35,338 nucleotides of DNA from Vibrio rumoiensis 1S-45 (GTDB taxonomy: Bacteria; Pseudomonadota; Gammaproteobacteria; Enterobacterales; Vibrionaceae), in NCBI RefSeq assembly GCF_000286955.2, contig NZ_AJYK02000075.1:1-35338 (forward strand). The letters are read 5' to 3'. Below, piece after piece: positions 18,378 to 27,230 of this stretch (position 1 is the first letter of the stretch; the number at the start of each line of letters is the position of its first letter). The notes beneath the pieces are model-generated. The model ran no database searches. It was not told where the DNA came from and saw only the letters and a program-made list of their open reading frames with translations. Position numbers and translations under genes: made by a program.

Positions 18378-20891
18378 TTATTTAGGCTGAAAGTGCCGTT
18401 TGGTTTTGGTTGTTGCAACATGATTGGCGGGATCATCAGGCCAAACATGTTTCGGATAGCGTCCTTTCATTTCCTTTTGTACTTCTTTGTACGAACCTTG
18501 CCAAAAACCGGCTAAATCCTGTGTCACTTGTAAAGGGCGCTGCGCCGGTGAAAGTAATTCCAACACCAACTTTTTACGCCCTTGAGCAATCACAGGAGAG
18601 TCCGATTCACCAAAGACCTCTTGCATCCTAACGGATAAGACAGGTTCACATTTTTCCTGATAGCGAATCGCCTTACGAGTTCCGGTCGGCAACTGGTAAT
18701 GCGTGGGCAGATACGCATCTATATCTTGATTCAAAGGCCAAGCAAGATAGCTATTCAATGCTTGGTAAACATCAATCTTTTGTATCTTACTTATGGTATC
18801 TATTCCTACCATGAAAGGTTCAAGCCATTGTTCGAGTTTTGCTAAAAGAATGTCATCACTCACCCCTGGCCACTCTTTATCTGGCAGCCATTCACTCGCA
18901 TTTCTTATACGTTGCAATAAGTTAATGCTCCTCTCACTCCAAGGTAAGACCGACAAACCTTTACGACGAATATAGTCAGAAATAGCCGCTTGGATCAGTT
19001 TAGGGTCGATCTGGGTTAAGCGACGTCGCGACAACACCAATTGACCAAAACACTGTTGCTGCTCTGCTATCATTTGTCCTTTGTTGTCATCCCAGCGGAC
19101 TACTTCTTTGTCTTCAATTTTATCAGGAAGGATCTCAATCAAGGTTGACCAATCAATCTTAATTGCGCGAAAAATTTGGCTGCTCATCGACTGCGCGTGA
19201 CGCATTAAATCTACCACGACCAAACCTTCTTGGTTCGATAAAGGATTGGATTCATCCATGCTCGCGCCATGCCCATTCGCCAGCAAATATTGCCCATTTG
19301 ATTGAGATCGGCGCATCGCAACTCTATCCGGAAAGGCAAGTGACAGACACAAACCTAATAATTCCGAGTCGACTTGCTTTGCATCAAAACTCGTTCCGCA
19401 TAATCGAGCTAAATGCTGGCTACGACGATTGAGTAATGACACTTTAGTATGCTGTTGTTGTTGCCAACGGTGCCAGTCATGGCTGATATCGAGCGTATGA
19501 CGTTCTGGCTCTTCGAGCATAGAAATGGCAGCCAATGCTGTTTGTAAATAGCTTGCCCCCAACTTCTTGGCTTGGAGCAACATCGAGGCGTAACGTGGCT
19601 CAACGCCCAATGTTTGGCTTTGTGTCGCAAGGCTCGTGAGCTGACCTTGGGAATGAAGTAAACCGAGTTCCGTTAATAATTGTTTGGCTTGTTGTAAATG
19701 AGGAGCGGGCGGCAGATCAAGCCAGCTTAACTCATCAGCTTGCTGAGCGCCCCACTGCAATAATTCCATTTGTAATGAGGTTAAGTCACTGCGAAGAATT
19801 TCAGCTTGCGGTACGAGAGGCTGTCGTTTTAAGTGCTCTTCACTGTACATACGAATGCAAAGACCGGCCTCTAAACGTCCAGCACGACCGGCTCGTTGCT
19901 CGGCAGAAGATTGCGCGATCATACCTTGCTGTAAGCGCGTGATGCCTGTTTTAGGATCAAATATCGCGGTTCGTTCTAATCCACTATCGACCACCATGCG
20001 AATGCCTTCAATGGTCAAACTAGTTTCCGCAATATTAGTGGCTAACACAATTTTACGGCGACCGGGTTGCGCTGGTGCAATCGCCATTTGCTGGGCTTTA
20101 TTGTCAAGCTGACCATACAAAGGACAAACATCTACGTTATGACTCAATACTGTAGACTCTTCCGTTAAGCGCCGATGTAGCTGTTTGATATCGCCCACAC
20201 CGGGTAAGAAAACCAGCATTGAACCATCTTCATCTTGCATCCATTGCGGAATCACTTGTGCAAGTCGAGACACAATATATTGATTGGCTTGTAAAGGCGT
20301 ATAGTGATACTCAATTGGAAAGCCACGTCCTTGAGATTCAACGTAATGCGCTTGAGGTAATAAACCACATAGCGCCTCTTGATCAAGAGTGGCAGACATC
20401 ACCAGTAAGGTCAGATCATCACGCAATGCTTGCTGGATTTCCAAACAAAATGCCAACGCGGTATCCGCATGAATACTACGTTCATGAAACTCATCAAAAA
20501 TGACCAAATCCACTCCCGTTAATTCAGGATCGGATTGGATCATGCGGGTCATCACCCCTTCTGTCACAATTTCTAGACGAGTTTGCGCACTGACTTTACT
20601 TTCACCGCGAATACGAAAACCAACGGTTTCACCCACCTGCTCGCCCAACTGCTTTGCTAGATAATAGGCAATATTGCGCGCCGCCAAACGACGTGGCTCC
20701 ATCATAATGATCTTGCCTTGCCCGGATTGGCCGTTCTTCATTGGGTGTAAGGCCGTCAAGCTTTGTAAAATCTGCAAAGGCAGGTAAGTTGATTTCCCCG
20801 CTCCAGGAGCGGCTTTTAAGATCACTTGTTGATGACTATCTATCGCACTGAGTAATTCAGGCATTACGCTAATGATCGGCAATTGTGACAA
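18378..20891 (-). CDS. hrpB: ATP-dependent helicase HrpB (DEAH family)
   Basis: An 837-residue DEAH-type RNA helicase of unknown cellular role. Motif I is APGAGKST, motif II is DEFH in VIFDEFHERS, motif III is MSAT, and motif VI is QRAGRAGR. The helicase core is followed by the HrpB-specific C-terminal part ending LAGFWQGSYKEVQKEMKGRYPKHVWPDDP (given only as a landmark in pieces: LAGFWQGSY, then GRYPKHVWPDDP). It starts at TTG (20891): AAGGA lies seven bases upstream, no in-frame ATG exists before a stop three to six codons upstream, and the next internal Met is too late. It is divergent from sfsA and upstream of mrcB, the E. coli order. Confidence 0.95.
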   Translation of the reverse strand: MSQLPIISVMPELLSAIDSHQQVILKAAPGAGKSTYLPLQILQSLTALHPMKNGQSGQGKIIMMEPRRLAARNIAYYLAKQLGEQVGETVGFRIRGESKVSAQTRLEIVTEGVMTRMIQSDPELTGVDLVIFDEFHERSIHADTALAFCLEIQQALRDDLTLLVMSATLDQEALCGLLPQAHYVESQGRGFPIEYHYTPLQANQYIVSRLAQVIPQWMQDEDGSMLVFLPGVGDIKQLHRRLTEESTVLSHNVDVCPLYGQLDNKAQQMAIAPAQPGRRKIVLATNIAETSLTIEGIRMVVDSGLERTAIFDPKTGITRLQQGMIAQSSAEQRAGRAGRLEAGLCIRMYSEEHLKRQPLVPQAEILRSDLTSLQMELLQWGAQQADELSWLDLPPAPHLQQAKQLLTELGLLHSQGQLTSLATQSQTLGVEPRYASMLLQAKKLGASYLQTALAAISMLEEPERHTLDISHDWHRWQQQQHTKVSLLNRRSQHLARLCGTSFDAKQVDSELLGLCLSLAFPDRVAMRRSQSNGQYLLANGHGASMDESNPLSNQEGLVVVDLMRHAQSMSSQIFRAIKIDWSTLIEILPDKIEDKEVVRWDDNKGQMIAEQQQCFGQLVLSRRRLTQIDPKLIQAAISDYIRRKGLSVLPWSERSINLLQRIRNASEWLPDKEWPGVSDDILLAKLEQWLEPFMVGIDTISKIQKIDVYQALNSYLAWPLNQDIDAYLPTHYQLPTGTRKAIRYQEKCEPVLSVRMQEVFGESDSPVIAQGRKKLVLELLSPAQRPLQVTQDLAGFWQGSYKEVQKEMKGRYPKHVWPDDPANHVATTKTKRHFQPK

Positions 20892-21005
20892 TCCAAAGTC
20901 CTTATGTCATGATGAAAACCAATCAATTCTACCGAATAACAGCGATTGATATAAGCCAACCTTTTGCATTACCTGAATAAACTACTGAACATAGATGGAT
21001 AACAC

Positions 21006-21731
21006 ATGAATTTTTCACCGCCATTACAACCTGCCACCTTAATAAAACGCTATAAGCGATTTTTAACGGATGTCACCCTACCCAATGGTGAGGAAAAAAC
21101 CATGCATTGTGCCAATACAGGGGCCATGACTGGATGCGCAGAACCCGGTAACACCATCTGGTATTCCACCTCAGATAATGCCAAACGAAAATACCCCAAT
21201 AGTTGGGAGATTTCAGTGAACAGCAAAGGCGATCATATTTGCATTAATACCGCGCGGGCCAATGGTTTAGTGGCGGAAGCAATTAATCAGCAACGCATTT
21301 CTGAATTGGTAGGCTATGATGTTCTACGTACCGAAGTAAAATATGGCAACGAAAACAGTCGCATCGACATTTTGTTAGAAAGTACCTCTTCTGTCCGTGC
21401 ACCTTGCTACATTGAAGTAAAAAGCGTGACACTATTAGATGAAAAAAACACCACAGGACAAGGATATTTCCCTGATGCCGTCACATTACGAGGCCAAAAA
21501 CACTTGCGGGAATTAATGGAAGTGGTTAAATCGGGACAAAGAGCGGTACTTTTTTTCGCTGTTTTACACACAGGGATTGAAAAAGTCTCTGCCGCACACC
21601 ATATCGATGCGGATTATTCACAACTTTTAAAACAAGCAAAGGACATTGGGGTCGAGGTGATCTGCTATCAAGCCGAAATATCACCAAAACAAATGCAATT
21701 AACCTCTGCCATTGAATTTATAGACAATTGA
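21006..21731 (+). CDS. sfsA: Sugar fermentation stimulation protein SfsA (nucleic-acid-binding)
   Basis: A 241-residue cytoplasmic protein of the SfsA family. In E. coli it was linked to maltose use and binds DNA without clear specificity; the fold contains an OB domain followed by a nuclease-like domain. Visible landmarks are [31 protein letters not shown], the nuclease-like [10 protein letters not shown] with [11 protein letters not shown], and [10 protein letters not shown]. The family length is about 234. The ATG at 21006 has only a weak ribosome site (GATGGA). It precedes dksA on the same strand, the same order as in E. coli. A separate promoter exists for dksA. Confidence 0.93.
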   Translation: MNFSPPLQPATLIKRYKRFLTDVTLPNGEEKTMHCANTGAMTGCAEPGNTIWYSTSDNAKRKYPNSWEISVNSKGDHICINTARANGLVAEAINQQRISELVGYDVLRTEVKYGNENSRIDILLESTSSVRAPCYIEVKSVTLLDEKNTTGQGYFPDAVTLRGQKHLRELMEVVKSGQRAVLFFAVLHTGIEKVSAAHHIDADYSQLLKQAKDIGVEVICYQAEISPKQMQLTSAIEFIDN

Positions 21732-21783
21732 TTCTGTAAATAAAAATCTTGGTATGTAAAATCACATTCGACAATTTATTTGT

Positions 21784-21812
21784 TTGCCAATGATCATTCT
21801 TTCTGCTATATG
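21784..21812 (+). promoter_or_regulatory. Sigma-70 promoter of dksA
   Basis: TTGCCA (21784-21789) and TATATG (21807-21812) are exactly 17 bases apart, about 55 bases upstream of the dksA ATG. Each hexamer matches the consensus at four to five positions. Confidence 0.6.
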
Positions 21813-21824
21813 TACCGCCCTTAA

Positions 21825-21843
21825 TTAACCAGCCATTGGTTAA
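21825..21843 (+). repeat. Leader hairpin of dksA
   Basis: TTAACCA and TGGTTAA form a perfect seven-pair stem with a five-base loop (GCCAT), 12 bases before the ribosome site AGGAG. It lies within the predicted dksA leader, and could affect translation or mRNA stability. Confidence 0.55.
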
Positions 21844-21865
21844 AGGGAGCAAGTAGGAGCGCTGT

Positions 21866-22315
21866 ATGCCAGAACTAATTAAGAAAAAAACGCTAGGCAT
21901 TCTAGCCATTGCGGGTGTTGAGCCATACCAAGAAACTGCCGGTGAAGAATACATGTCACCAGAGCAAATGGCTCACTTTACAAAAATTCTAAAAGCATGG
22001 CGTGACCAACTTCGTGAAGAAGTTAGCCGCACCATGAGCCACATGAAAGATGAAGCAGCAAACTTCCCAGATCCGGTTGACCGTGCATCACAAGAAGAAG
22101 AGTTCAGCTTAGAGTTACGTAACCGTGACCGCGAACGTCGCTTGATCAAAAAAATCGAAAAGACGTTGATGAAAATCGAAGAAGACGATTTCGGTTTCTG
22201 TGAATCTTGTGGCGTTGAAATCGGCATTCGCCGTTTAGAAGCAAGACCAACAGCTGATCTCTGTATCGACTGTAAAACACTTGCAGAGCTTAAAGAAAAG
22301 CAAATGCAAGGTTAA
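21866..22315 (+). CDS. dksA: RNA polymerase-binding transcription factor DksA
   Basis: A 149-residue protein that enters the RNA polymerase secondary channel and works with ppGpp in the stringent response. The coiled coil contains the acidic tip in [15 protein letters not shown], including the two aspartates needed for activity. The zinc finger has four cysteines, in CESCGVEIG and CIDCK. The length matches E. coli DksA (151). Ribosome site AGGAG precedes ATG by six bases. Its own promoter and a strong terminator frame it, so it can be expressed as a single gene, with gluQ beyond the terminator. Confidence 0.97.
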   Translation: MPELIKKKTLGILAIAGVEPYQETAGEEYMSPEQMAHFTKILKAWRDQLREEVSRTMSHMKDEAANFPDPVDRASQEEEFSLELRNRDRERRLIKKIEKTLMKIEEDDFGFCESCGVEIGIRRLEARPTADLCIDCKTLAELKEKQMQG

Positions 22316-22332
22316 GGACTTAGCCACGCATA

Positions 22333-22368
22333 AAAACCCGACAAGCGTCTATACCCTGTCGGGTTTTG
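22333..22368 (+). terminator. Terminator between dksA and gluQ
   Basis: AAAACCCGACA and TGTCGGGTTTT form an 11-pair perfect stem with a loop of about 13 bases, directly after dksA. E. coli also has a terminator in this position that limits expression of gluQ. Confidence 0.85.
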
Positions 22369-22417
22369 TGCCGAGTCGCACCTTATTTTTTACCATATCT
22401 GATTGTCATTACCCCCC

Positions 22418-23290
22418 ATGACTTACATTGGTCGTTTTGCTCCATCCCCTTCAGGGCCACTTCATTTTGGCTCGCTTATTGCCGCATTTGGCAGTTATTT
22501 CCAAGCAAAATCCCAGCAGGGCCAATGGCTCGTACGCATTGAAGATCTTGATCCCCCACGCGAAATGCCCGGCGCATCCAGCCTAATCTTAAACACCCTA
22601 GAATCTTATGGTTTGCATTGGGATGGTTCAGTTATTTATCAAAGTCAGCGTCATCAACGTTATCAAGAACAAATCGATAGCTGGTTAGCTTCTGGACTGG
22701 CTTATTATTGCCAATGCACTCGTAAACAAATCAAGCAAGGTGGCGGCTTCTACCTTGGCACTTGCCGCCATAAAAGCCAGCTCACACCTGAGGGTTGCTC
22801 CGTTCGACTGCATGTAAAACAAGCGATAGAGCAATTTACCGATCAAAAACATGGCGTGATTACAATTCCCCATCAACTTGCACAAGAAGATTTCATTATC
22901 AAACGTCGAGATGGCTTATTTGCCTATAACCTTGCCGTAGTGCTTGATGATATCGACCAAGGAGTGACCGAAGTAGTCAGAGGTGCGGATCTGATCGAGC
23001 CAACCGGTCGACAAATTAATTTATATCGGTACTTAAACCAACCAGAAGTAAGTTATATTCATTTGCCGCTCGCGCTGGATGAACATGGCAATAAGCTCTC
23101 AAAACAAAATCATGCCCCCGCTGTTGATACCCATTGTGCCAAAGAAACCTTAATCAAAGTCATGCTGTTTCTTGGCTTTACCTTACCGGATGATTTTCAA
23201 TCGGCCAGCATTGAACAAATGATTGAATGGGGATGCCAACACTGGTCATTGCAACAATTGCCTAATTCACTCGCTTCTAGCACCCTATAA
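22418..23290 (+). CDS. gluQ: Glutamyl-queuosine tRNA(Asp) synthetase GluQRS
   Basis: This paralogue of glutamyl-tRNA synthetase (290 residues, without the anticodon domain) attaches glutamate to the queuosine base of tRNA(Asp). The HIGH-like motif is in PSGPLHFGSL and the KMSKS-like motif in KLSKQNH. The zinc-binding pattern CxC-x11-Y-x3-C is seen in CQCTRKQI...FYLGTC. The match to E. coli YadB is strong throughout (REDFIIKRRDGLFAYNLAV-type block and VRGADLIEPTGRQI). An in-frame TTG five codons upstream (22403) is possible, but the ATG at 22418 fits the family start MTYIGRFAPSP; neither has a good ribosome site, suggesting low expression. Confidence 0.94.
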   Translation: MTYIGRFAPSPSGPLHFGSLIAAFGSYFQAKSQQGQWLVRIEDLDPPREMPGASSLILNTLESYGLHWDGSVIYQSQRHQRYQEQIDSWLASGLAYYCQCTRKQIKQGGGFYLGTCRHKSQLTPEGCSVRLHVKQAIEQFTDQKHGVITIPHQLAQEDFIIKRRDGLFAYNLAVVLDDIDQGVTEVVRGADLIEPTGRQINLYRYLNQPEVSYIHLPLALDEHGNKLSKQNHAPAVDTHCAKETLIKVMLFLGFTLPDDFQSASIEQMIEWGCQHWSLQQLPNSLASSTL

Positions 23291-23460
23291 TCCAAGTAAC
23301 CATTCTAAAATAGGCCAACCTAGGCTATTATTGGCGCAACTTTTTCTGTATTAGATATCGATACAGTTATAAAATTCTATTCTCGCTTTGAACGAATTCA
23401 CTTAGAACGAATTCATTTGATCATCGCGGCGTTCAGTTAACGAAACTACCGAGGTGGGTT
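23291..23460 (+). promoter_or_regulatory. Upstream region of pcnB with repeats
   Basis: These 170 bases hold a CTGTAT/ATACAG dyad near 23345-23366 and two direct copies of GAACGAATTCA (23390-23400 and 23405-23415). A likely ribosome site, GAGGTGG, lies at 23451-23457. No convincing -35/-10 pair was identified. Confidence 0.4.
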
Positions 23461-24870
23461 ATTTTCACTCAAGCTGCTAATTTGTGTCGTAAGCTATTTA
23501 CAAACACAAATAAAGACCAAAAAAGTTCAAATCAAGATGGCTCAAATGGAGAAGTTAATCTGAACATTATCACTCGCCAAGAGCATACTGTCTCACGCTC
23601 ACACATCAGTGAAAATGCCCTGAAAGTGTTGTATCGATTACATAATCACGGCTATGACGCTTTTCTTGTCGGTGGTGGTGTACGTGACATACTGCTCGAC
23701 AAACAGCCGAAAGATTTTGATATTGCAACCAATGCGACCCCAGAACAAATCAAAGAACTATTTCGTAATTGCCGATTAATCGGACGCCGTTTCCGTTTAG
23801 CTCACATCATGTTTGGTCGTGATATTATTGAAGTCGCTACTTTCCGTGGCCATCATCAAGAGCCAGAAAAAAATCAATCGGCTCAATCAAAAGAAGGCAT
23901 GTTACTTCGAGATAACGTGTACGGCACGGTTGAGGAAGATGCTGAGCGTCGTGATTTCACCGTTAATGCCATGTATTACAACATTGCCGATTTCAGCATT
24001 CATGACTATGCCAACGGCGTAAACGATTTAAAAGATGGTATCATCCGCATGATTGGTGATCCGGAAACCCGTTATCGTGAAGATCCGGTGCGAATGATCC
24101 GTGCAATCCGTTTTGCGGCCAAGCTAGACATGAGCATAGCGCCAGCAACTGCAGCGCCAATTAAAGAACTGGCACATTTAATGACTAGTGTTCCCGCGGC
24201 ACGTTTATTTGAAGAATCCCTAAAATTACTTCAAGCAGGCCAAGGCCTAGCCACTTACAAGCTTCTTCGTCAATACGATCTGTTCTCTGCCTTATTTCCA
24301 ACGGTTGCTCGTCACTTTACTGAAGCGCAAAATTCCGATGTCGAGCAGATGATTGAGATCGTGTTGAACTCAACCGACAAACGCATCAATGACGGAAAAC
24401 GTATCAACCCTGCCTTTATGTTTGCAGCCTTCTTATGGTACCCATTGCAATACCGTGCCAAAGATTTAATGGAAGTGCGTAAGCTCAGCTATTACGACGC
24501 CATTATGATGGCCAGTAATGAACTACTCGATGATCAAGTTAAGCAATTAGCGATCCCTCGCCGTCATACCGCAACCATTCGTGATATTTGGCAACTGCAA
24601 CTGCGCTTAACACGCCGCACCGGTAAACGAGCATTCCAAATGCTGGAGCTAAACAAGTTCCGCGCCGGTTTTGATATGTTAGAAATGCGAGGACAAATTG
24701 AAGGTGGTCCAACTGAAGAGTTAGCTCTTTGGTGGCACGAATTTCAAGATGCCCCTTCGGTTCACCGACAAAACATGGTGCAAACCTTGGGCAATCCTAA
24801 ACCAACTGGTCGCCGCCGAAAACGCCCTCAAACCAAGCGAAAAACAACCAAGCCAAGGTCTCAAGAATGA
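23461..24870 (+). CDS. pcnB: Poly(A) polymerase I PcnB
   Basis: It adds poly(A) tails to RNA 3' ends, marking them for decay. The nucleotidyltransferase core is clear: VGGGVRDILLDKQPKDFDIAT, then RLAHIMFGRDIIEVATFRG, then RRDFTVNAMYYN, and YREDPVRMIRAIRFAAKL. The C terminus is a basic tail (GRRRKRPQTKRKTTKPR). The start is placed at ATT (23461), not at the TTG (23482) where the frame otherwise opens. GAGGTGG lies four bases before this ATT, and the codons from it read IFTQAANLCRKLF, matching the N terminus of E. coli PcnB (MFTRVANFCRKVL), which also begins at AUU. No ATG occurs until well inside the catalytic domain. It overlaps folK by four bases. Confidence 0.92.
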   Translation: MFTQAANLCRKLFTNTNKDQKSSNQDGSNGEVNLNIITRQEHTVSRSHISENALKVLYRLHNHGYDAFLVGGGVRDILLDKQPKDFDIATNATPEQIKELFRNCRLIGRRFRLAHIMFGRDIIEVATFRGHHQEPEKNQSAQSKEGMLLRDNVYGTVEEDAERRDFTVNAMYYNIADFSIHDYANGVNDLKDGIIRMIGDPETRYREDPVRMIRAIRFAAKLDMSIAPATAAPIKELAHLMTSVPAARLFEESLKLLQAGQGLATYKLLRQYDLFSALFPTVARHFTEAQNSDVEQMIEIVLNSTDKRINDGKRINPAFMFAAFLWYPLQYRAKDLMEVRKLSYYDAIMMASNELLDDQVKQLAIPRRHTATIRDIWQLQLRLTRRTGKRAFQMLELNKFRAGFDMLEMRGQIEGGPTEELALWWHEFQDAPSVHRQNMVQTLGNPKPTGRRRKRPQTKRKTTKPRSQE

Positions 24871-25355
24871 TCACTGTTTACCTTGCTATTGGCAGTAATT
24901 TATCTAACCCAGTTGAACAAGCGCAGCAAGCAATTCAAGCCCTGCGCCAACATCCCCATATTGATTTACTTGCGTGCTCTTCTTTGTACAGCAGCACGCC
25001 AATGGGGCCACAAGATCAACCGGATTACATTAATGCGGTGGCAAAAGTTCAAACCCAATTATCCCCTTTAGCCTTGCTCGACTGCACTCAAGCCATCGAG
25101 CAAAATCAAGGGCGTGAACGTAAAGAAGAACGCTGGGGACCACGCAGTTTAGATCTCGATATTCTCTTATATGGTAATGAAATTATCGACAACGAGCGTT
25201 TAACCGTTCCCCATTACGGTATGAAGGTACGTGAGTTTGTTCTTTATCCGTTACATGAAATCGCCCCTCAATTACAACTTCCTGATGGAACTGAGCTCGC
25301 CACGTTACTGCACCACGTCGATCGCAACGGGCTTACGATTTGGCAAGCACAATAA
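24867..25355 (+). CDS. folK: 2-amino-4-hydroxy-6-hydroxymethyldihydropteridine pyrophosphokinase FolK
   Basis: A 162-residue cytoplasmic enzyme of folate synthesis that transfers pyrophosphate from ATP to 6-hydroxymethyl-dihydropterin. Family marks are YLAIGSNLSNP at the start, YSSTPMGPQDQPDYINAV in the middle, and WGPRSLDLDILLYG, which carries the metal-binding aspartates. It overlaps the pcnB stop by ATGA, so the two are likely translationally coupled, as in E. coli. It is followed by panB 45 bases later. Confidence 0.95.
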   Translation: MITVYLAIGSNLSNPVEQAQQAIQALRQHPHIDLLACSSLYSSTPMGPQDQPDYINAVAKVQTQLSPLALLDCTQAIEQNQGRERKEERWGPRSLDLDILLYGNEIIDNERLTVPHYGMKVREFVLYPLHEIAPQLQLPDGTELATLLHHVDRNGLTIWQAQ

Positions 25356-25400
25356 TAAGTAATCGCTTATGTGCCGCGCCTATCTAATAAGGACAGAATG

Positions 25401-26195
25401 ATGAAAAAAGTTTCAATTAATACCTTAATGAAGTGGAAACAAGAAGGCCGTAAATTTGCGACCTCTACCGCTTACGATGCCAGTTTCTCTCAACTCTTTG
25501 AGCAACAAGAAATGCCCCTTCTTTTGGTTGGCGATTCATTAGGCATGGTATTACAAGGTCAAGAAAGTACTTTGCCGGTCACGGTTGAAGATATTGCATA
25601 CCATACTCGCTGCGTACGTGCTGGTAGCCCTAATTGCTTATTAGTTGCCGACATGCCGTTTATGAGTTACGCCACACCAGAGCAAGCTTGCCAAGAAGCA
25701 GCCACATTGATGCGCGCAGGTGCCAACATGGTTAAACTCGAAGGTGGCAGTTGGTTAATTGAAACCGTCAAGCAGTTGACTGAGCGTTCTGTTCCTGTTT
25801 GTGCCCACCTTGGATTAACGCCGCAATCGGTCAATATTTTTGGTGGTTTTCGTATTCAAGGGCGTGAACAAGAAAAAGCAGAGCAAATGGTTATCGATGC
25901 GATTGCACTTCAAAATGCCGGAGCACAACTTTTAGTGTTAGAATGCGTGCCAACTAGCCTTGCTCAGCGTATTACTCGTGAATTGGATATTCCAGTGATT
26001 GGTATTGGCGCGGGGAAAGAAACAGATGGGCAAATTCTTGTCATGCATGACATGTTTGGTATCTCAGCCAATTATATGCCTAAATTTTCTAAAAACTTTT
26101 TAGTAGAAACTGGCAGCATGCAAAAAGCCATTCAACAATATATCCAAGATGTTGAGGCGGGAGTATTCCCGGGCGCAGAACATAGCTTTGAATAA
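25401..26195 (+). CDS. panB: Ketopantoate hydroxymethyltransferase PanB
   Basis: The first committed enzyme of pantothenate synthesis: it adds a hydroxymethyl group from methylene-tetrahydrofolate to 2-oxoisovalerate. The 264-residue length equals that of E. coli PanB. Visible landmarks are [13 protein letters not shown] (metal/substrate site), [27 protein letters not shown] and [20 protein letters not shown]. The frame opens earlier at a GTG (25371), but AAGGA (25389-25393) points to the tandem ATG ATG at 25398/25401; the second has the better spacing of seven bases. It is in an operon with panC, 48 bases downstream. Confidence 0.95.
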   Translation: MKKVSINTLMKWKQEGRKFATSTAYDASFSQLFEQQEMPLLLVGDSLGMVLQGQESTLPVTVEDIAYHTRCVRAGSPNCLLVADMPFMSYATPEQACQEAATLMRAGANMVKLEGGSWLIETVKQLTERSVPVCAHLGLTPQSVNIFGGFRIQGREQEKAEQMVIDAIALQNAGAQLLVLECVPTSLAQRITRELDIPVIGIGAGKETDGQILVMHDMFGISANYMPKFSKNFLVETGSMQKAIQQYIQDVEAGVFPGAEHSFE

Positions 26196-26243
26196 CCTCA
26201 AATAATACTTATCGTAGTAATTGGTATAGAACAAGGAACAAAC

Positions 26244-27122
26244 ATGCAAACTTTTGCTGATGTTGTCTCATTAAGAGACCAGCTAAAAAGTGCTCGTCGA
26301 GATGGTCGTCGTATCGCTTTTGTCCCAACAATGGGCAACTTACATGAAGGTCACTTGACCTTAGTCCGTAAAGCGCGTGAACATGCCGATCTCGTTGTAG
26401 TCAGTATTTTTGTCAATCCGATGCAGTTTGAACGTGCCGATGACTTAAATAATTATCCAAGAACATTAGATGATGACTTAAGCAAACTCAATGGTGAAGG
26501 TGTCGAATTCGTTTTCACTCCAACACCTGAAGTCATGTACCCTGACGGACTTGATAAACAAACCTTTGTCGAAGTTCCGGGTCTATCGCACATGTTAGAA
26601 GGGGCATCTCGCCCAGGTCATTTTCGTGGCGTAAGCACGATTGTGACTAAATTGTTCAATATCGTTCAGCCAGATGTAGCATGTTTTGGTGAAAAAGATT
26701 TCCAACAACTCGCCGTCATCCAAAAAATGGTGACCGATCTTGCGATGGATATTGAAGTGATTGGCGTACCAACAGTACGTGAAATGGATGGCTTAGCCAT
26801 GAGCTCACGTAATACTCGCTTAACATTAAGTGAGCGTCAACGAGCACCGGTTTTAGCGCGCACTATGCGTTGGGTCGGCAGCCAATTACGTGGCGGTCGC
26901 CAAGATTACACATCGTTGATTGAAGACGCTCAAGATCAATTAAGAGCCGCCGACTTAGAACCTGATGATATTTTTATCCGCGACGCTAACACCTTGCAAC
27001 TTGCTAACGAAGAAAGCAGTAAAGTTGTGGTGTTAATGGCTGCACATCTTGGTCAAGTACGCCTGATTGATAACATAACGGTTGAGCTGTCTAGCAGTGC
27101 AAACGATGGTGAAGAAGAATAA
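26244..27122 (+). CDS. panC: Pantothenate synthetase PanC
   Basis: A 292-residue enzyme that joins pantoate and beta-alanine with ATP. It has the HIGH-type motif [12 protein letters not shown] and the pantoate-binding [19 protein letters not shown] block. [13 protein letters not shown] and [15 protein letters not shown] (KMSKS-like loop) are also typical. ATG at 26244 follows AAGGA. The aspartate decarboxylase gene panD, found next to panC in E. coli, is not here. A terminator follows. Confidence 0.96.
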   Translation: MQTFADVVSLRDQLKSARRDGRRIAFVPTMGNLHEGHLTLVRKAREHADLVVVSIFVNPMQFERADDLNNYPRTLDDDLSKLNGEGVEFVFTPTPEVMYPDGLDKQTFVEVPGLSHMLEGASRPGHFRGVSTIVTKLFNIVQPDVACFGEKDFQQLAVIQKMVTDLAMDIEVIGVPTVREMDGLAMSSRNTRLTLSERQRAPVLARTMRWVGSQLRGGRQDYTSLIEDAQDQLRAADLEPDDIFIRDANTLQLANEESSKVVVLMAAHLGQVRLIDNITVELSSSANDGEEE

Positions 27123-27153
27123 GCTAGGTTTGAGACCTTACTTCTCTTAAAAC

Positions 27154-27193
27154 AATCCCGCTATGGTTCATTCCAACCATCGCGGGATTTTTA
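27154..27193. terminator. Bidirectional terminator between panC and yadH
   Basis: AATCCCGCTATGGTT pairs with AACCATCGCGGGATT (one mismatch) over a six-base loop, followed by a TTTTTA tract on the plus strand and TTGTTTT on the minus strand. It lies between convergent genes. Confidence 0.85.
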
Positions 27194-27230
27194 TTTCCAA
27201 TACGACTTAAAGCGGAAAATAAGGTAAACG

